Of a stretch of 64,000 bases of DNA, positions 8,300-18,124 are shown one piece after another; the first letter of the stretch is position 1, and every line of letters starts with the position of its first letter. The stretch covers positions 1 through 64,000 of the forward strand of contig NZ_JAAVVE010000017.1 in assembly GCF_018449795.1 (NCBI RefSeq), in the 5' to 3' direction. The position numbers and the translations under genes were made by a program. Under the pieces are notes generated by a model. The model saw only the letters and a list, made by a program, of their open reading frames with translations. It made no database searches and was not told the DNA's origin. The stretch comes from Sphingomonas sp. dw_22 (GTDB lineage Bacteria > Pseudomonadota > Alphaproteobacteria > Sphingomonadales > Sphingomonadaceae).

Positions 8300-10915
8300 A
8301 TGCGCTTCCAGCTTACCGCTCTCTGCCTGTTCGTTCCCGGCACGGCCCTCGCCCAGGATGCGCTGCCGACCGGCAAGCTGCCCGATCAGGTCGCACCGAT
8401 CGCCTATCGGCTCGATATGACGGTCATCCCCGAGAAGGAGCGCTTCAGCGGTCACACCGAGATCGACGTGCAGCTCAAGCAGCCTGCCGCGTCGATCTTC
8501 ATGCACGGCCGCGACCTGCATGTGACCCGCGCGATCGCGAAGATCGGCCGCAAGCAGATTCGGGTCACCTTCACCCAGAAGAGCCCGACCGGGCTGGCGC
8601 AGCTCGATTTCGGGCGGACGGTGCCCGCGGGCAAGCTGACGCTCAAGTTCGATTACGACGCTGCCTTCGGCGACGGGCCGTCGGGGCTTTATCGCATCAA
8701 GGTGGGCGACGACTGGTATAGCTGGTCGCAGTTCGAATCGATCGATGCGCGCGGGGCCTTCCCGTCGTTCGACCAGCCCGGATACAAGACGCCGTTCACC
8801 GTATCGATCACGACCAAGCCCGGCTTCCTCGCCGCGAGCAACGCGCCCGAGACCGGTACGTCCAAGGCCGGCAAGCTGGTGAAGCATCGCTTCGCGCCGA
8901 CCAAGCCGCTGCCGACCTATCTCGTCGCGCTCGTCGCCGGCCCGTTCAACCGGATCACCGGCGCGATTCCTCCGACGCCGCAGCGCGCGGAGCCTATGGC
9001 GCTGGGCGTGATCGGCACCAAGCCCAATGCCGCCAAGATGCAGTTCGCGCTCAATGAATCGGGCAAGATCGTCGCGCTGCTGGAGAATTATTTCGGCCAG
9101 CCCTTCCCCTTCCCCAAGCTCGACCAGATCGGATCGCCGGTGATGCCGGGGGCGATGGAGAATGCCGGCGCCGACATCTATGGCGACGACATCCTGTTCC
9201 TCGACGAGAAGGATTCGACGAGCACCAAGCAGGCCTTCGGCATGGTCGTGGCGCATGAGCTGTCGCACCAGTGGTTCGGCGATCTGGTGACGCCGGCCTG
9301 GTGGGACGATATCTGGCTGAACGAGAGCTTCGCCAACTGGATGGGCTATCGCATCGGCAACGAATGGCGGCCGGACCTGGACATCGGCGTCGACGCGATC
9401 GGCGAAGGCTTCGAGGCGATGGACCTGGATGCGCTCGCCGCCGGCCGGCCGATCCACCAACGCATCGACAAGGATGCCGATATCGACGCCGCGTTCGACC
9501 AGATCACCTATGGCAAGGGCGGCCAGGTGGTGGCGATGATCGCCGATTACATGGGCGACGAGAAATTCCGCGACGGCGTGCGGCTCCATATGAGCCGGCA
9601 CACCTATGGCAATGCCACGACCGACCAGTTCTTCGCTTCGCTGGCGGAGGCGGCGCAGGATCCGCGCGTGCTCGATTCGCTGCGCAGCTTCGTCGACCAG
9701 CAGGGCGTGCCGGTGGTGACGCTGCATCGCGAGGGCGACGTGCTGACCGCGAGCCAGTCGCGCTCCGCCTATTTCGGCAGCAACCTGCCCGCCCAGCAAT
9801 GGCTGATCCCGCTGTGCATCCGCCGCGACACCACCAAGAGCTGCACGCTGATCGACAAGGCAAGCGAGCCAATCGAGGCCAAGGGCGTCGGCACGATCAT
9901 GCCCAATGCCGGCGGCTGGGGCTATTACCGCTTCGATCTCGACCCCGCCGATTGGGATTCGCTGATCGCCGCGGGTCCGGGCCTGCCGCAGGGCGAGGCG
10001 CTGGCGCTCGACGACAGCCTTTGGGCCAGCTTCTATGCCGGCAAGAGCGGCATCGAGCGGCCGATCGCGCTGGCGCGTGCGATGGCGGCGCATCCGGCGA
10101 TGAAGATCGTGTTCGACAATGCCGATCGACTGCGCGAGCTGGAACGGCGCGGGCTGGTGAACGAGGCGGCGCTGCCGGCCTATCGCAAGCTGATCGTCGA
10201 TATCTATGGCCCGATGCTGGGCAAGATCGGCTTCGATCCGGCCAAGGGCGCCTATGCCTCGGAGACTCCCGACCAGCGCGAGCAGCGGCAGGATCTCGTC
10301 GGCATCCTCGCGACAACGGGACATGCGCCGGAGGTTCGCGCCAAGCTGACCGCAGCGCTCGACGCCTATCTGGCAGGCGACGCGAAGGCGCTCGATCCCG
10401 ATTATGCCACGACGGCGGCGGCGGTGACGCTCAACGAACGCGGCGCGGCTTTCGCGAAGACGCTGGCGGAGAAGGCGCTGGCGGGCAACGATCCAGTGCT
10501 GCTCCAGATCACCGGGCAGGGCATCGGCGCTTCGGCCAATGCGGACGTGGCGCGCTGGTTTCTCAATGATTTCAAGGACGACCGCCTGACCTTCCGGCAA
10601 CGGCTGTTCACGGTCTCGGCGTTCCTGAACTCGCCCTATACCCGTGACGTGGCGACCGACTTCATGCTCGCTCACTTCGACAGCTTCGTCCAGAATGGCG
10701 GCGGGGGCGGCATCTTCTCGGGCCGGGCGGCGCAGATGTTCAAGGTGCTGTGCTCGAACGACCAGGCCGATGCCGTCGATGCCAAGCTGCGCGCGCAGAA
10801 CGGCGCGGGGAGCGCGCTCAACATCGATCGTTCGGTGGAGGCGATCCGCAACTGCGCCCGCTTCCGCGATGCCAAGCAGGCGGAGGTTAGCGCGGGGATA
10901 TTGGCGGGGAAGTAG
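8300..10915 (+). CDS. M1-family zinc aminopeptidase
   Basis: Exported metallopeptidase that removes N-terminal residues from peptides, 871 residues. Signal peptide MRFQLTALCLFVPGTALA. The exopeptidase motif GAMENAG is followed by the zinc site HELSHQWFGD (His319, Glu320, His323) and the third ligand in WLNESFANWM. A long helical ERAP1-like C-terminal domain fills the rest. It ends before a palindrome shared with the convergent acyl-CoA ligase gene. Confidence 0.93.
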   Translation: MRFQLTALCLFVPGTALAQDALPTGKLPDQVAPIAYRLDMTVIPEKERFSGHTEIDVQLKQPAASIFMHGRDLHVTRAIAKIGRKQIRVTFTQKSPTGLAQLDFGRTVPAGKLTLKFDYDAAFGDGPSGLYRIKVGDDWYSWSQFESIDARGAFPSFDQPGYKTPFTVSITTKPGFLAASNAPETGTSKAGKLVKHRFAPTKPLPTYLVALVAGPFNRITGAIPPTPQRAEPMALGVIGTKPNAAKMQFALNESGKIVALLENYFGQPFPFPKLDQIGSPVMPGAMENAGADIYGDDILFLDEKDSTSTKQAFGMVVAHELSHQWFGDLVTPAWWDDIWLNESFANWMGYRIGNEWRPDLDIGVDAIGEGFEAMDLDALAAGRPIHQRIDKDADIDAAFDQITYGKGGQVVAMIADYMGDEKFRDGVRLHMSRHTYGNATTDQFFASLAEAAQDPRVLDSLRSFVDQQGVPVVTLHREGDVLTASQSRSAYFGSNLPAQQWLIPLCIRRDTTKSCTLIDKASEPIEAKGVGTIMPNAGGWGYYRFDLDPADWDSLIAAGPGLPQGEALALDDSLWASFYAGKSGIERPIALARAMAAHPAMKIVFDNADRLRELERRGLVNEAALPAYRKLIVDIYGPMLGKIGFDPAKGAYASETPDQREQRQDLVGILATTGHAPEVRAKLTAALDAYLAGDAKALDPDYATTAAAVTLNERGAAFAKTLAEKALAGNDPVLLQITGQGIGASANADVARWFLNDFKDDRLTFRQRLFTVSAFLNSPYTRDVATDFMLAHFDSFVQNGGGGGIFSGRAAQMFKVLCSNDQADAVDAKLRAQNGAGSALNIDRSVEAIRNCARFRDAKQAEVSAGILAGK

Positions 10916-10922
10916 GCTCTCT

Positions 10923-11034
10923 CCCTCCCCCGCTTGCGGGAGAGGGCCGGGGTGAGAGTGAGTCGTGTAAGGGTGCGATCGAGAGTGCATTGCACTTAAC
11001 CCTCACCCAACCCTCTCCCGCAAGCGGGAGAGGG
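10923..11034. repeat. Paired palindromes between convergent genes
   Basis: Two 34-nt blocks (10923-10956 and 11001-11034) are imperfect reverse complements. Each also contains its own palindrome, CCCGCTTGCGGG and CCCGCAAGCGGG. The arrangement can form either two short hairpins or one long one. It fills almost the whole gap between two converging genes, so a bidirectional terminator role is plausible. The sequence family differs from the CCGGCGAAGGCC repeats. Confidence 0.8.
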
Positions 11035-11040
11035 CTTTAC

Positions 11041-12633
11041 TTACGCCGCCGCCAGCTTGAAGTCCTTGTATTGCGCGCGGATCGCGATCTTGAGGAGCTT
11101 GCCGGTCGCGGTATGGGGCAGCGAATCGACGAAATGGATTTCGTCGGGCAGCCACCATTTGGCAACATGCTGTGCCAGATGCGCCTGGATCTGTTCGGGC
11201 GTCACGTCGCTGCCGGGCTTGCGGACCACCAGCAGGATCGGCCGCTCCTCCCAGCGCGGATGATAGACGCCGATCGCCGCCGCCTCGGCCACCCCTTCGC
11301 AGCCGACCGCGCAATTCTCCAGCTCGACCGAGCTGATCCATTCGCCGCCGGACTTGATGACATCCTTGGCGCGATCGGTGATCTGCATCGTGCCGTCCGG
11401 GTGGAGCACGGCGACATCGCCGGTATCGAACCAGTTGTCGGCATCGATCGCGGGCTTTTCCTCGCGGAAATACTGCCCGATCACCCAGGGACCGCGCACC
11501 TGTAGCCGGCCCGAACTCCTGCCGTCGCGCGGCTGGACCACGCCCTCGTCGTCGACGACGCGCAGTTCGACGCCGTAAGGCACCTTGCCCTGCATCGAGA
11601 CCTGGGTGACCTGATCCTCGAAGCTCAGTTCGTCGAAGTCGGGCGACGGCGCGCCCATCGTGCCGATCGGCGAAGTCTCGGTCATGCCCCAGGCGTGGTT
11701 GACGCGGATGCCCATCTGCATCAGCCGCTCGATCATCGCGCGCGGCGCGGCCGAACCGCCGATGGTGACGATCTTGAGATGCTGCGGCGCCTCGCCGGTG
11801 GCATCCATATACTGGAACATGCCGAACCAGACGGTCGGCACCCCGGCGGAGTGCGTCACCTTCTCACCGTTCATCAGCGCGCAGAGCACCTTGGGCTCGT
11901 TCACCGCCGAGAAAACCAGCTTGAGCCCCACCGCCGCCGCCGCCCAGGGCAGGCCCCAGCCGACCGCGTGGAACATCGGCACGATCGGCATCGCGACCGA
12001 CTGGGTGGACAGGTCGAACTCGGCCGGCTGCAATTCGGTGATCGCGTGGATCACGGTGGAGCGGTGGGTATAGACCACGCCCTTGGGATTGCCGGTGGTG
12101 CCGCTGGTATAGCAGAGCATCATCGGCTCGCGCTCGCTGCCCGTCACCCAGGCATAGTCGCCGTCCTCCCGGGCGATCCAGGCTTCGAAGCCGTCGGGGG
12201 CGCTGTCGTCGAAGCAGATATACTGCTCGATCGTCTTCCAGTGCGGCTTCAGCCGCTCGACGATGGGCGCGAACGCCTTGTCGTAGAGCAGCACCCGATC
12301 CTCGGCATGGTTGCCGATAAAGGCGAGCTGATCGTCGAACAGGCGCGGATTGATCGTGTGGACCAGCGCCCCCATGCCGGTGATGCCGTACCAGGCGACG
12401 AGATGGCGGGCGTGGTTCATCGCCATCGTGGCGACGCGATCGCCCTTGCGGATACCGAGCCGCTCAAGCGCCTGGGCCATGCGGCGCGCATCGCGGGCGA
12501 TGCCGGTCCAGTTGGTGCGCGTCTCGCTGCCATCCGCCCAGCGGGTGACGATCTCGCGCGGGCCATGCTCGCGCGCCGCGTGATCGATCAGCGTGGATAC
12601 CCGCAGTTCGAAATCCTGCATTCCTCCAAGCAC
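11041..12633 (-). CDS. Medium/long-chain acyl-CoA ligase (AMP-forming, AlkK-like)
   Basis: Activates fatty acids to acyl-CoA through an acyl-adenylate, 530 residues. The AMP-binding signature [21 protein letters not shown], the [10 protein letters not shown] motif, the WFDTGDVA hinge region and a C-terminal [11 protein letters not shown] with the catalytic Lys are all present. Start is GTG 12633 with GGAGAG 7 nt upstream; the ATG at 12621 is an alternative but has its purine-rich stretch directly abutting. Head-to-tail with dnaE on the same strand but separated by a repeat, so probably its own unit. Confidence 0.9.
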   Translation of the reverse strand: MLGGMQDFELRVSTLIDHAAREHGPREIVTRWADGSETRTNWTGIARDARRMAQALERLGIRKGDRVATMAMNHARHLVAWYGITGMGALVHTINPRLFDDQLAFIGNHAEDRVLLYDKAFAPIVERLKPHWKTIEQYICFDDSAPDGFEAWIAREDGDYAWVTGSEREPMMLCYTSGTTGNPKGVVYTHRSTVIHAITELQPAEFDLSTQSVAMPIVPMFHAVGWGLPWAAAAVGLKLVFSAVNEPKVLCALMNGEKVTHSAGVPTVWFGMFQYMDATGEAPQHLKIVTIGGSAAPRAMIERLMQMGIRVNHAWGMTETSPIGTMGAPSPDFDELSFEDQVTQVSMQGKVPYGVELRVVDDEGVVQPRDGRSSGRLQVRGPWVIGQYFREEKPAIDADNWFDTGDVAVLHPDGTMQITDRAKDVIKSGGEWISSVELENCAVGCEGVAEAAAIGVYHPRWEERPILLVVRKPGSDVTPEQIQAHLAQHVAKWWLPDEIHFVDSLPHTATGKLLKIAIRAQYKDFKLAAA

Positions 12634-12742
12634 GGAGACTCTCCCGATTTGCTCTTTCCGGGAGCGTAACGCGGGAAAGGGTGGGAAGTCGAGAGCCGGC
12701 GGGCGTTACGAAATGTTGCCGTACCCCGTTCACGATAATGGT

Positions 12743-12829
12743 TCGCGCTACGCCGCGACGAGGTTGGAATTTGCGGGAAGCGGCTCGCCCCTCAAGCCTT
12801 CATCCTTGCGTCGTCGCGGCGTAGCGCGA
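12743..12829. repeat. Inverted repeat with TCGCGCTACGCCGCGACGA ends
   Basis: Arm 12743-12761 is repeated exactly in reverse complement at 12811-12829, with 49 bp between. The arm resembles the 30-bp ends that bracket the GxxExxY gene at 41402-41847, sharing TTCGCGCTACG-CGCGA. It lies between the dnaE stop and the acyl-CoA ligase start. Confidence 0.8.
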
Positions 12830-12831
12830 GC

Positions 12832-15800
12832 TCAGGCTGCCGCTGCGAGCTTCTGGCCTGCCGTCATGAGCCGCGCGGCGCGGACGCCGGCCAGTCCCTC
12901 GATCTGCGTGGCGAGCTCGCCGTCGAGACGGAAGTTGCGGCCGAGCATCAGGCTCGCCTCGCCCCCATCCAGCGGCGCGTTGAGCAGGATCTCGCCCCGC
13001 CCGCCCCCGCGCAGATCGCCGACGATGCCCGCAAGCACCGGCAGCACCGAGGGATCCGCCACGCTCACTTCGAGCACGAGCTGGGCGGTGTTCGCCAGGC
13101 TGTCGAACGTCTGGACACGCTTGACCGAGACGCGCGGGGTATCCTCGCCGGGCCGCTTGTCGAGCTCGACGGTGAGCACCGCGCAGCCGCCGGCCTTGGC
13201 GCATTCCTCCATGTCCTTCGCGGCCATGTCGTCGAAGCAGGTGGTGAGCGTCTGCATGCTCTTGTCGGAGATCGTCGCCATCAGATAGCGATTGCCCCGC
13301 GCCGAGGTGCGCCAGCGCGCATCCTCGATCAGCGCGGCGATGGTGGCGCCGACGCGGCCGCCATCGGGGATCGCGATATCGCCCAGCGATCCGATCTCGC
13401 GCGCGCCATGGACGCGGGCGAGATGCTGGTAGCGATCGAGCGGATGGGCGGAGAAATAATAGCCGAAGGCGTCCTTCTCGGCGGCGATGCGATCGATGAG
13501 CGACCAGTGCGCGCCCTTGGGCAGGCTGACTCCGCCACCGCCGGGCTCGGATTCGCCGAACAGGCCGCCCTGCCCGCTGGTCTTGCTCTCATGCGTGCGC
13601 TGGGCGACCGCGAGCACGGTCTCGGCCGCGGCATGGACGCCGGCGCGGTTGGGCTCGATGCCGTCGAATGCGCCGGCGGCGGCGAGCGTCTCGACCTGGC
13701 GCTTGTTGAGCAGGCGCGGATCGACGCGGCGGGCGAAATCGTCGAGCGAATGGAAGCGGCCGCGCGTGTCGCGCTCCTCGACCAGCAGCTCCATCGCGCG
13801 CTCGCCCACGCCCTTGAGCGCGCCGAGGGCATAGCGCACCGCCAGCCCCTCGCCCGCCTTCTCGACGTTGAAGTCGGCCAGGCTCGCATTGATGTCCGGC
13901 GACAGGCATTCGATGCCGAGCCGGCGCATGTCGTCCGCGAAGATCGCCAGCTTGTCGGTCTGGTGGATATCATAGGCCATCGAGGCGGCGAAGAATTCGT
14001 GCGGGTGATGCGCCTTCAGCCAGGCGGTGTGATAGGCGAGCAGCGCATAGGCGGCGGCGTGCGACTTGTTGAAGCCATAGCCGGCGAACTTGTCGATCAA
14101 GTCGAACAGCTCGTTGGCCTTGGCCTCCTTGATGCCGTTCACCTCGGCGCAGCCCTTGACGAAGATCGCGCGCTGCGCGTCCATCTCCGCCTTGATCTTC
14201 TTGCCCATGGCGCGGCGGAGCATGTCCGCGCCGCCCAGGCTGTAGCCCGCCAGGATCTGGGCGGCCTGCATCACCTGTTCCTGATAGACGAAGATGCCGT
14301 AGGTCTCGCCGAGCACCTTTTCGAGCAGGGGATGCGGATAGACGATTTCCTCGCGCCCCGACTTGCGCGCGCCGAAGCTCGGGATGTTGTCCATCGGACC
14401 CGGACGATAGAGCGAGACGAGCGCGATGATGTCGCCGAAATTGGTGGGGCGCACGGCGGTCAGCGTGCGGCGCATGCCCTCCGATTCGAGCTGGAACACG
14501 CCGACCGTGTCGCCGCGCTGGAGGAGGTCGTATACTTCGGGATCGTCCCAGCCGAGCGTGTCGAGATCCACGTCGAGGCCGCGATCGGCGAGCAGCTCGA
14601 CCGCTTTCTTGAGCACCGATAGCGTCTTGAGACCGAGAAAGTCGAACTTCACCAGCCCGGCCGCCTCGACATATTTCATGTCGAACTGGGTGACCGGCAT
14701 GTCCGAGCGGGGATCGCGGTAGAGCGGAACCAGCTCGGCGAGCGGACGATCGCCGATCACGACGCCGGCGGCGTGAGTCGAGCTGTGGCGCGGCAGGCCC
14801 TCCAGACGCATCGACAGGTCGACCAGATGCCGCACCTCGCGCTGGCTCTGATATTCGGCGTGGAACTCGCTGACACCGTTCAGCGTGCGCTCCAGCGTCC
14901 AGGGATCGGTCGGGTGGTTGGGGATCTGCTTGGCGAGGCGATCGACCTGACCATAGCTCATCTGGAGCACGCGGCCGACGTCCTTCAGCACCGCGCGCGC
15001 CTTCATCGTACCGAAGGTGATGATCTGCGCGACGTGATCGCGGCCGTATTTCTCCTGGACGTAGCGGATCACTTCGCCACGCCGGGTTTCGCAGAAATCG
15101 ATGTCGAAGTCGGGCATCGACACGCGCTCGGGATTGAGGAAGCGTTCGAACAGCAGGCCGAGCTTGAGCGGATCGAGATCCGTGATCGTCAGCGCCCAGG
15201 CGACCGCCGAGCCTGCGCCCGATCCGCGGCCCGGACCCACCGGAATGTCATGCGCCTTCGCCCATTGGATGAAGTCCGCGACGATCAGGAAATAGCCGGG
15301 AAAGCCCATCTGGATGATGACGTCGAGCTCGAATTCCAGGCGCTTGCGATAGACCTCGATCTGTTCGGGATCCTTGATGCCGGCCTTTTCCAGCCGCTTG
15401 GCGAGCCCCGCGACGCTCCGCTCGCGCAGCATCGCGGACTCGCCTTCGCGATCGCCGGCGAGGCTGGGCAGGATCGGCTTACGCTTGGGCGCGGCAAAGG
15501 CGCAGCGCTGCGCCACCACCATCGTATTCGCGATCCCCTCGGGCAGGTCGGCGAACAGCGACTTCATCTCGTTTGCCGGCTTCATCCAGGCATCGGGCGA
15601 GCTGCGCGGGCGATCGTCGCTGGCGATGTAGCTCGAATTGGCGATGCAGAGCATCGCATCATGCGCCTCGTAGAAGCCTTCGTCGGCGAAACAGCTCGGA
15701 TTGGTCGCGACCAGCGGCAGATCGCGGGCATAGGCATAATCGAGCAGCCTGGGCTCGGCCCGGCCCTCGACTTCGTCCAGGCGGCGGACGATCTCGATAT

Positions 15801-16311
15801 AGAGGCGGTTGGGGAACAGCCGCTCCAGCGCTTCGGCATAGGCTTCGGCAGCTGCGTCCTGCTCCTCGGCATAGAGCCGGGCCAGCGCGCCCTCGCTGCC
15901 CGCGGTCAGCGCGATCAGGCCGTCGGTGCGGCCCGTGAGCGCTTCGAAGGGGACATGGGCTTCCTCCTCGATCGGGCGATCGAGATGCGCCATCGAAACG
16001 AGATCGCAGAGATTCTCGTAGCCGGCCTTGTCCTGCGCATAGAGCGCGAGCCAGTCGATCGGGGCGGTGACGCCGTCGGGCATGTTGGGGCGCTTGACCG
16101 CAAGCAGCGTGCCGACGATCGGCTGGACGCCGGCCTTGATGCAGGCTTCGGAGAAGGACATCGCAGCGTAGAGGCCGTTGCGGTCGCAAAGGGCGACGGC
16201 GGGGAAACCCAGATCCTTCGCGCGTTTCGCAATGGCCTTTGGCTCGATCGCGCCTTCCAGCATCGTGTAGCAGGAGAAGACCCGGAGCGGAACGAAACCC
16301 GAATGCGCCAT
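12832..16311 (-). CDS. dnaE: DNA polymerase III alpha subunit
   Basis: Replicative polymerase catalytic subunit, 1159 residues. Order: N-terminal PHP domain, palm with PDFDIDFCETRRGEVIRYV (catalytic Asp pair near residue 400), fingers, tandem HhH, and a C-terminal OB-fold region. The PHP domain looks metal-dead: the usual HLRVHS ligands read PLRVFS and the DH pair reads DRN, so PHP-based proofreading is not expected. A second Asp cluster and YGFNKSHAAAYALLAYHTAWLK are fully conserved. It is transcribed alone. Confidence 0.97.
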   Translation of the reverse strand: MAHSGFVPLRVFSCYTMLEGAIEPKAIAKRAKDLGFPAVALCDRNGLYAAMSFSEACIKAGVQPIVGTLLAVKRPNMPDGVTAPIDWLALYAQDKAGYENLCDLVSMAHLDRPIEEEAHVPFEALTGRTDGLIALTAGSEGALARLYAEEQDAAAEAYAEALERLFPNRLYIEIVRRLDEVEGRAEPRLLDYAYARDLPLVATNPSCFADEGFYEAHDAMLCIANSSYIASDDRPRSSPDAWMKPANEMKSLFADLPEGIANTMVVAQRCAFAAPKRKPILPSLAGDREGESAMLRERSVAGLAKRLEKAGIKDPEQIEVYRKRLEFELDVIIQMGFPGYFLIVADFIQWAKAHDIPVGPGRGSGAGSAVAWALTITDLDPLKLGLLFERFLNPERVSMPDFDIDFCETRRGEVIRYVQEKYGRDHVAQIITFGTMKARAVLKDVGRVLQMSYGQVDRLAKQIPNHPTDPWTLERTLNGVSEFHAEYQSQREVRHLVDLSMRLEGLPRHSSTHAAGVVIGDRPLAELVPLYRDPRSDMPVTQFDMKYVEAAGLVKFDFLGLKTLSVLKKAVELLADRGLDVDLDTLGWDDPEVYDLLQRGDTVGVFQLESEGMRRTLTAVRPTNFGDIIALVSLYRPGPMDNIPSFGARKSGREEIVYPHPLLEKVLGETYGIFVYQEQVMQAAQILAGYSLGGADMLRRAMGKKIKAEMDAQRAIFVKGCAEVNGIKEAKANELFDLIDKFAGYGFNKSHAAAYALLAYHTAWLKAHHPHEFFAASMAYDIHQTDKLAIFADDMRRLGIECLSPDINASLADFNVEKAGEGLAVRYALGALKGVGERAMELLVEERDTRGRFHSLDDFARRVDPRLLNKRQVETLAAAGAFDGIEPNRAGVHAAAETVLAVAQRTHESKTSGQGGLFGESEPGGGGVSLPKGAHWSLIDRIAAEKDAFGYYFSAHPLDRYQHLARVHGAREIGSLGDIAIPDGGRVGATIAALIEDARWRTSARGNRYLMATISDKSMQTLTTCFDDMAAKDMEECAKAGGCAVLTVELDKRPGEDTPRVSVKRVQTFDSLANTAQLVLEVSVADPSVLPVLAGIVGDLRGGGRGEILLNAPLDGGEASLMLGRNFRLDGELATQIEGLAGVRAARLMTAGQKLAAAA

Positions 16312-16625
16312 GCCGAACCCTAGGGCGAATGCGCGTGATTCGCCACCCGCGCGGACACGCTATCCACAGCTTTCGCCCGGCGGGTCAACGGCGCGGCAAC
16401 CAGCGGCTCCGGGCCTGCCCTTAGCGCAGAGATGCGGATCGGGAGCGCCCTGAATGGCGACTCACAACAGGTTGCGCGACAACATGGTTAACGGATCGGC
16501 AACCATGACGGCGCGCCGAACCGGATCGCGGAATGTGCAGGTCGTCCGACCGGAAACGCACCTTCGCTGGCAGTATTCGAGTAGCGGCCGCGTTCGCGGC
16601 CATGGTGAAGTGAGCGTAACGGCCG
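16312..16625. other. 314-bp gap between dnaE and mraZ-like gene
   Basis: Divergent intergenic region that must hold the dnaE promoter and that of the mraZ-like gene. It contains one near-match to a DnaA box (CTATCCACA at about 16360), one mismatch from consensus and without partners. A short open frame beginning at 16454 has no family resemblance and no good ribosome site. I see no other feature. Confidence 0.5.
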
Positions 16626-17111
16626 ATGACACCCCTCTTCCATGGCAGCGCTATCTGCGACGTCGATGCGGAGGGCAATGTCACTGTTCCCGAGTTCCTG
16701 GCCGATGCCCTGCCCGCCGATGCCGCCGAGCTGGTGGTCGCCAGGCATGATTCCGATGCCTGCCTGATCGGCTATGGCCGCGAGCGGCTGACCGAGCTCG
16801 CCGCCCGCGCCGAACGGCGGCGCCAGGCCGAGGAGGATCGCGGCGAGGATGTCCGCAACCATTATCACCGCATGCGCCGCACCTTCGGCCTCTCCGATCG
16901 CATGCCGCGCCACGACAACAGGCTCCGCATCCCGGAGGCGATGCGCCATCTCGGCAGGATCGAGCGCCTGGCGCTGTTCGTCGGCGCGGGCGACAGCTTC
17001 GAGATCTGGAACCCCGACATCGCGCTGGAGAGCGACGATGCGATGTTCCGCGAGCTTGCCGCTTTCCGCCTGCGGATGCGCCGCGACCGAAACCCCAAGG
17101 GAGTGCAGTGA
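16626..17111 (+). CDS. MraZ-like SpoVT/AbrB-fold protein
   Basis: 161 residues with two MraZ-type half-repeats: LFHGSAICDVDAEGNVTVP at the N-terminus and RHDNRLRIPEAMRHLG-RIERLALFVGAGDSFEIWNPD near residues 100-137. In MraZ both repeats carry a GR dipeptide in the DNA-contact loop; here it reads GN and NR. MraZ normally precedes rsmH in the division cluster and represses it; no dcw gene is near, so this is an isolated homologue. Repressor activity is inferred from fold only. The next gene starts 2 nt past its stop codon. Confidence 0.72.
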   Translation: MTPLFHGSAICDVDAEGNVTVPEFLADALPADAAELVVARHDSDACLIGYGRERLTELAARAERRRQAEEDRGEDVRNHYHRMRRTFGLSDRMPRHDNRLRIPEAMRHLGRIERLALFVGAGDSFEIWNPDIALESDDAMFRELAAFRLRMRRDRNPKGVQ

Positions 17112-17113
17112 GT

Positions 17114-17530
17114 ATGACGTTGCTTTGCTCGATCGCCGGCCATTCGGCAGAGACCACGCATCGCCGCAATCAGGGCCTCGATTTCAGCATCTGTCATCAT
17201 TGCGGCTGCGACCTGATCCGCACCGCGCACGGCAACTGGACCCAGGTGCCCAGGGGCATGCGCGTGGTATGGCGCGAGCCGGCGCGCTTCGGCGACGGCC
17301 CCTCGGCGCGCGAGCGGATCGACGCGATGGGACCGCCGCGCCGCCGCGCGCCGCGGAATGCCCGCCCGGCCCAGCGCCGCGATCCGCGCGGACGGCCGCT
17401 GGAGGGCGTCACCGCGATGTTCGGCATCCTCGCCAATCTGGGCAAGCTGGTGAGCGGCGATATTCCCGAGGATGTGCAGGATGCGCCTGCGCGCGGGAAA
17501 CCCATTCACCTGCCGGGTTCTATCCACTGA
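17114..17530 (+). CDS. Hypothetical protein with putative zinc ribbon
   Basis: 138 residues, not recognised. Near the N-terminus LLCSIAGHS and ICHHCGCDL provide a C-x4-H plus CxxCxC arrangement that could bind zinc. The middle (about 60-95) is rich in Arg and Pro. The C-terminus is short and mixed. ATG 17114 has AAGGGAG 9 nt upstream, better than GTG 17108, which overlaps the previous stop. Tight coupling to the MraZ-like gene suggests a shared function. Confidence 0.65.
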   Translation: MTLLCSIAGHSAETTHRRNQGLDFSICHHCGCDLIRTAHGNWTQVPRGMRVVWREPARFGDGPSARERIDAMGPPRRRAPRNARPAQRRDPRGRPLEGVTAMFGILANLGKLVSGDIPEDVQDAPARGKPIHLPGSIH

Positions 17531-17559
17531 CAGCGCGGAGGGCACCGCCGCTCTTCCCC

Positions 17560-17589
17560 CGTCACCCCGGCACTTCCGCCGGGGTGACG
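17560..17589. repeat. Short palindromic repeat hairpin
   Basis: CGTCACCCCGG (17560-17570) and CCGGGGTGACG (17579-17589) form an 11-bp stem with loop CACTTCCG. It lies between converging genes. It is a short member of the same repeat family as 5180-5283. Confidence 0.85.
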
Positions 17590-17633
17590 ATGGTTTTTGT
17601 GAGCGCTGTCCTCAACTCTAACTGTCGATCTGC

Positions 17634-18113
17634 CTACAGCAGCTTTTCGATCGCGCTCTCGATGTCCTTGGGCGCCGTGGTCGGCGCATAGCGGTCGACG
17701 ACCTTGCCCGAGCGATCGACCAGGAACTTGGTGAAGTTCCACTTGATCGCCTTGGAGCCGAGCAGGCCCGGCGCCTCCGCCTTCAGACGCTCGAACAAGG
17801 GCGCAGCATCGGCGCCGTTGACGTCGATCTTGGCGAAGACCGGGAAGGTCACGTCATAGGTGAGCGAGCAGAAATTCGCGATCTCGGCGGCGTCGCCCGG
17901 CTCCTGCCCGCCGAACTGGTTGCAGGGGAAGGCCAGCACCGCGAAGCCCTGGTCCTTATGGGCGCGGTAGAGTTCCTCCAGCCCGGCATATTGCGGGGTG
18001 AAGCCGCATTTGGACGCCGTGTTGACGATCAGCAGCACCTGGCCATCATAGGCCGAAAGGTCGGTTTCGCCGCCATCGGCGGTCTTCACGGGAATCTCTG
18101 TTACCGCGCTCAT
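17634..18113 (-). CDS. Glutathione peroxidase family (Cys-type)
   Basis: Cytoplasmic thiol peroxidase, 159 residues. The catalytic tetrad is visible: peroxidatic Cys in [12 protein letters not shown], Gln in [12 protein letters not shown], Trp and Asn in [11 protein letters not shown]. The active-site residue is Cys, not Sec. Bacterial members of this type usually use thioredoxin rather than glutathione, which I infer here. AGGAGAGGG precedes the ATG. It sits 11 bp downstream of lolD in the same direction and may be co-transcribed. Confidence 0.93.
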   Translation of the reverse strand: MSAVTEIPVKTADGGETDLSAYDGQVLLIVNTASKCGFTPQYAGLEELYRAHKDQGFAVLAFPCNQFGGQEPGDAAEIANFCSLTYDVTFPVFAKIDVNGADAAPLFERLKAEAPGLLGSKAIKWNFTKFLVDRSGKVVDRYAPTTAPKDIESAIEKLL

Positions 18114-18124
18114 ATTGCCCTCTC

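Noticed and set aside
8261-10990. Long minus-strand open frame (about 900 codons) opposite the M1 aminopeptidase
   Set aside because: High-GC antisense shadow; no domain, and the + strand protein has full catalytic motifs. Similar shadows oppose the receptor (20630-23188), edd and mutL.
16360-16370. DnaA-box-like CTATCCACA near dnaE
   Set aside because: Single site with one mismatch, no cluster, no AT-rich unwinding tract; not an origin.
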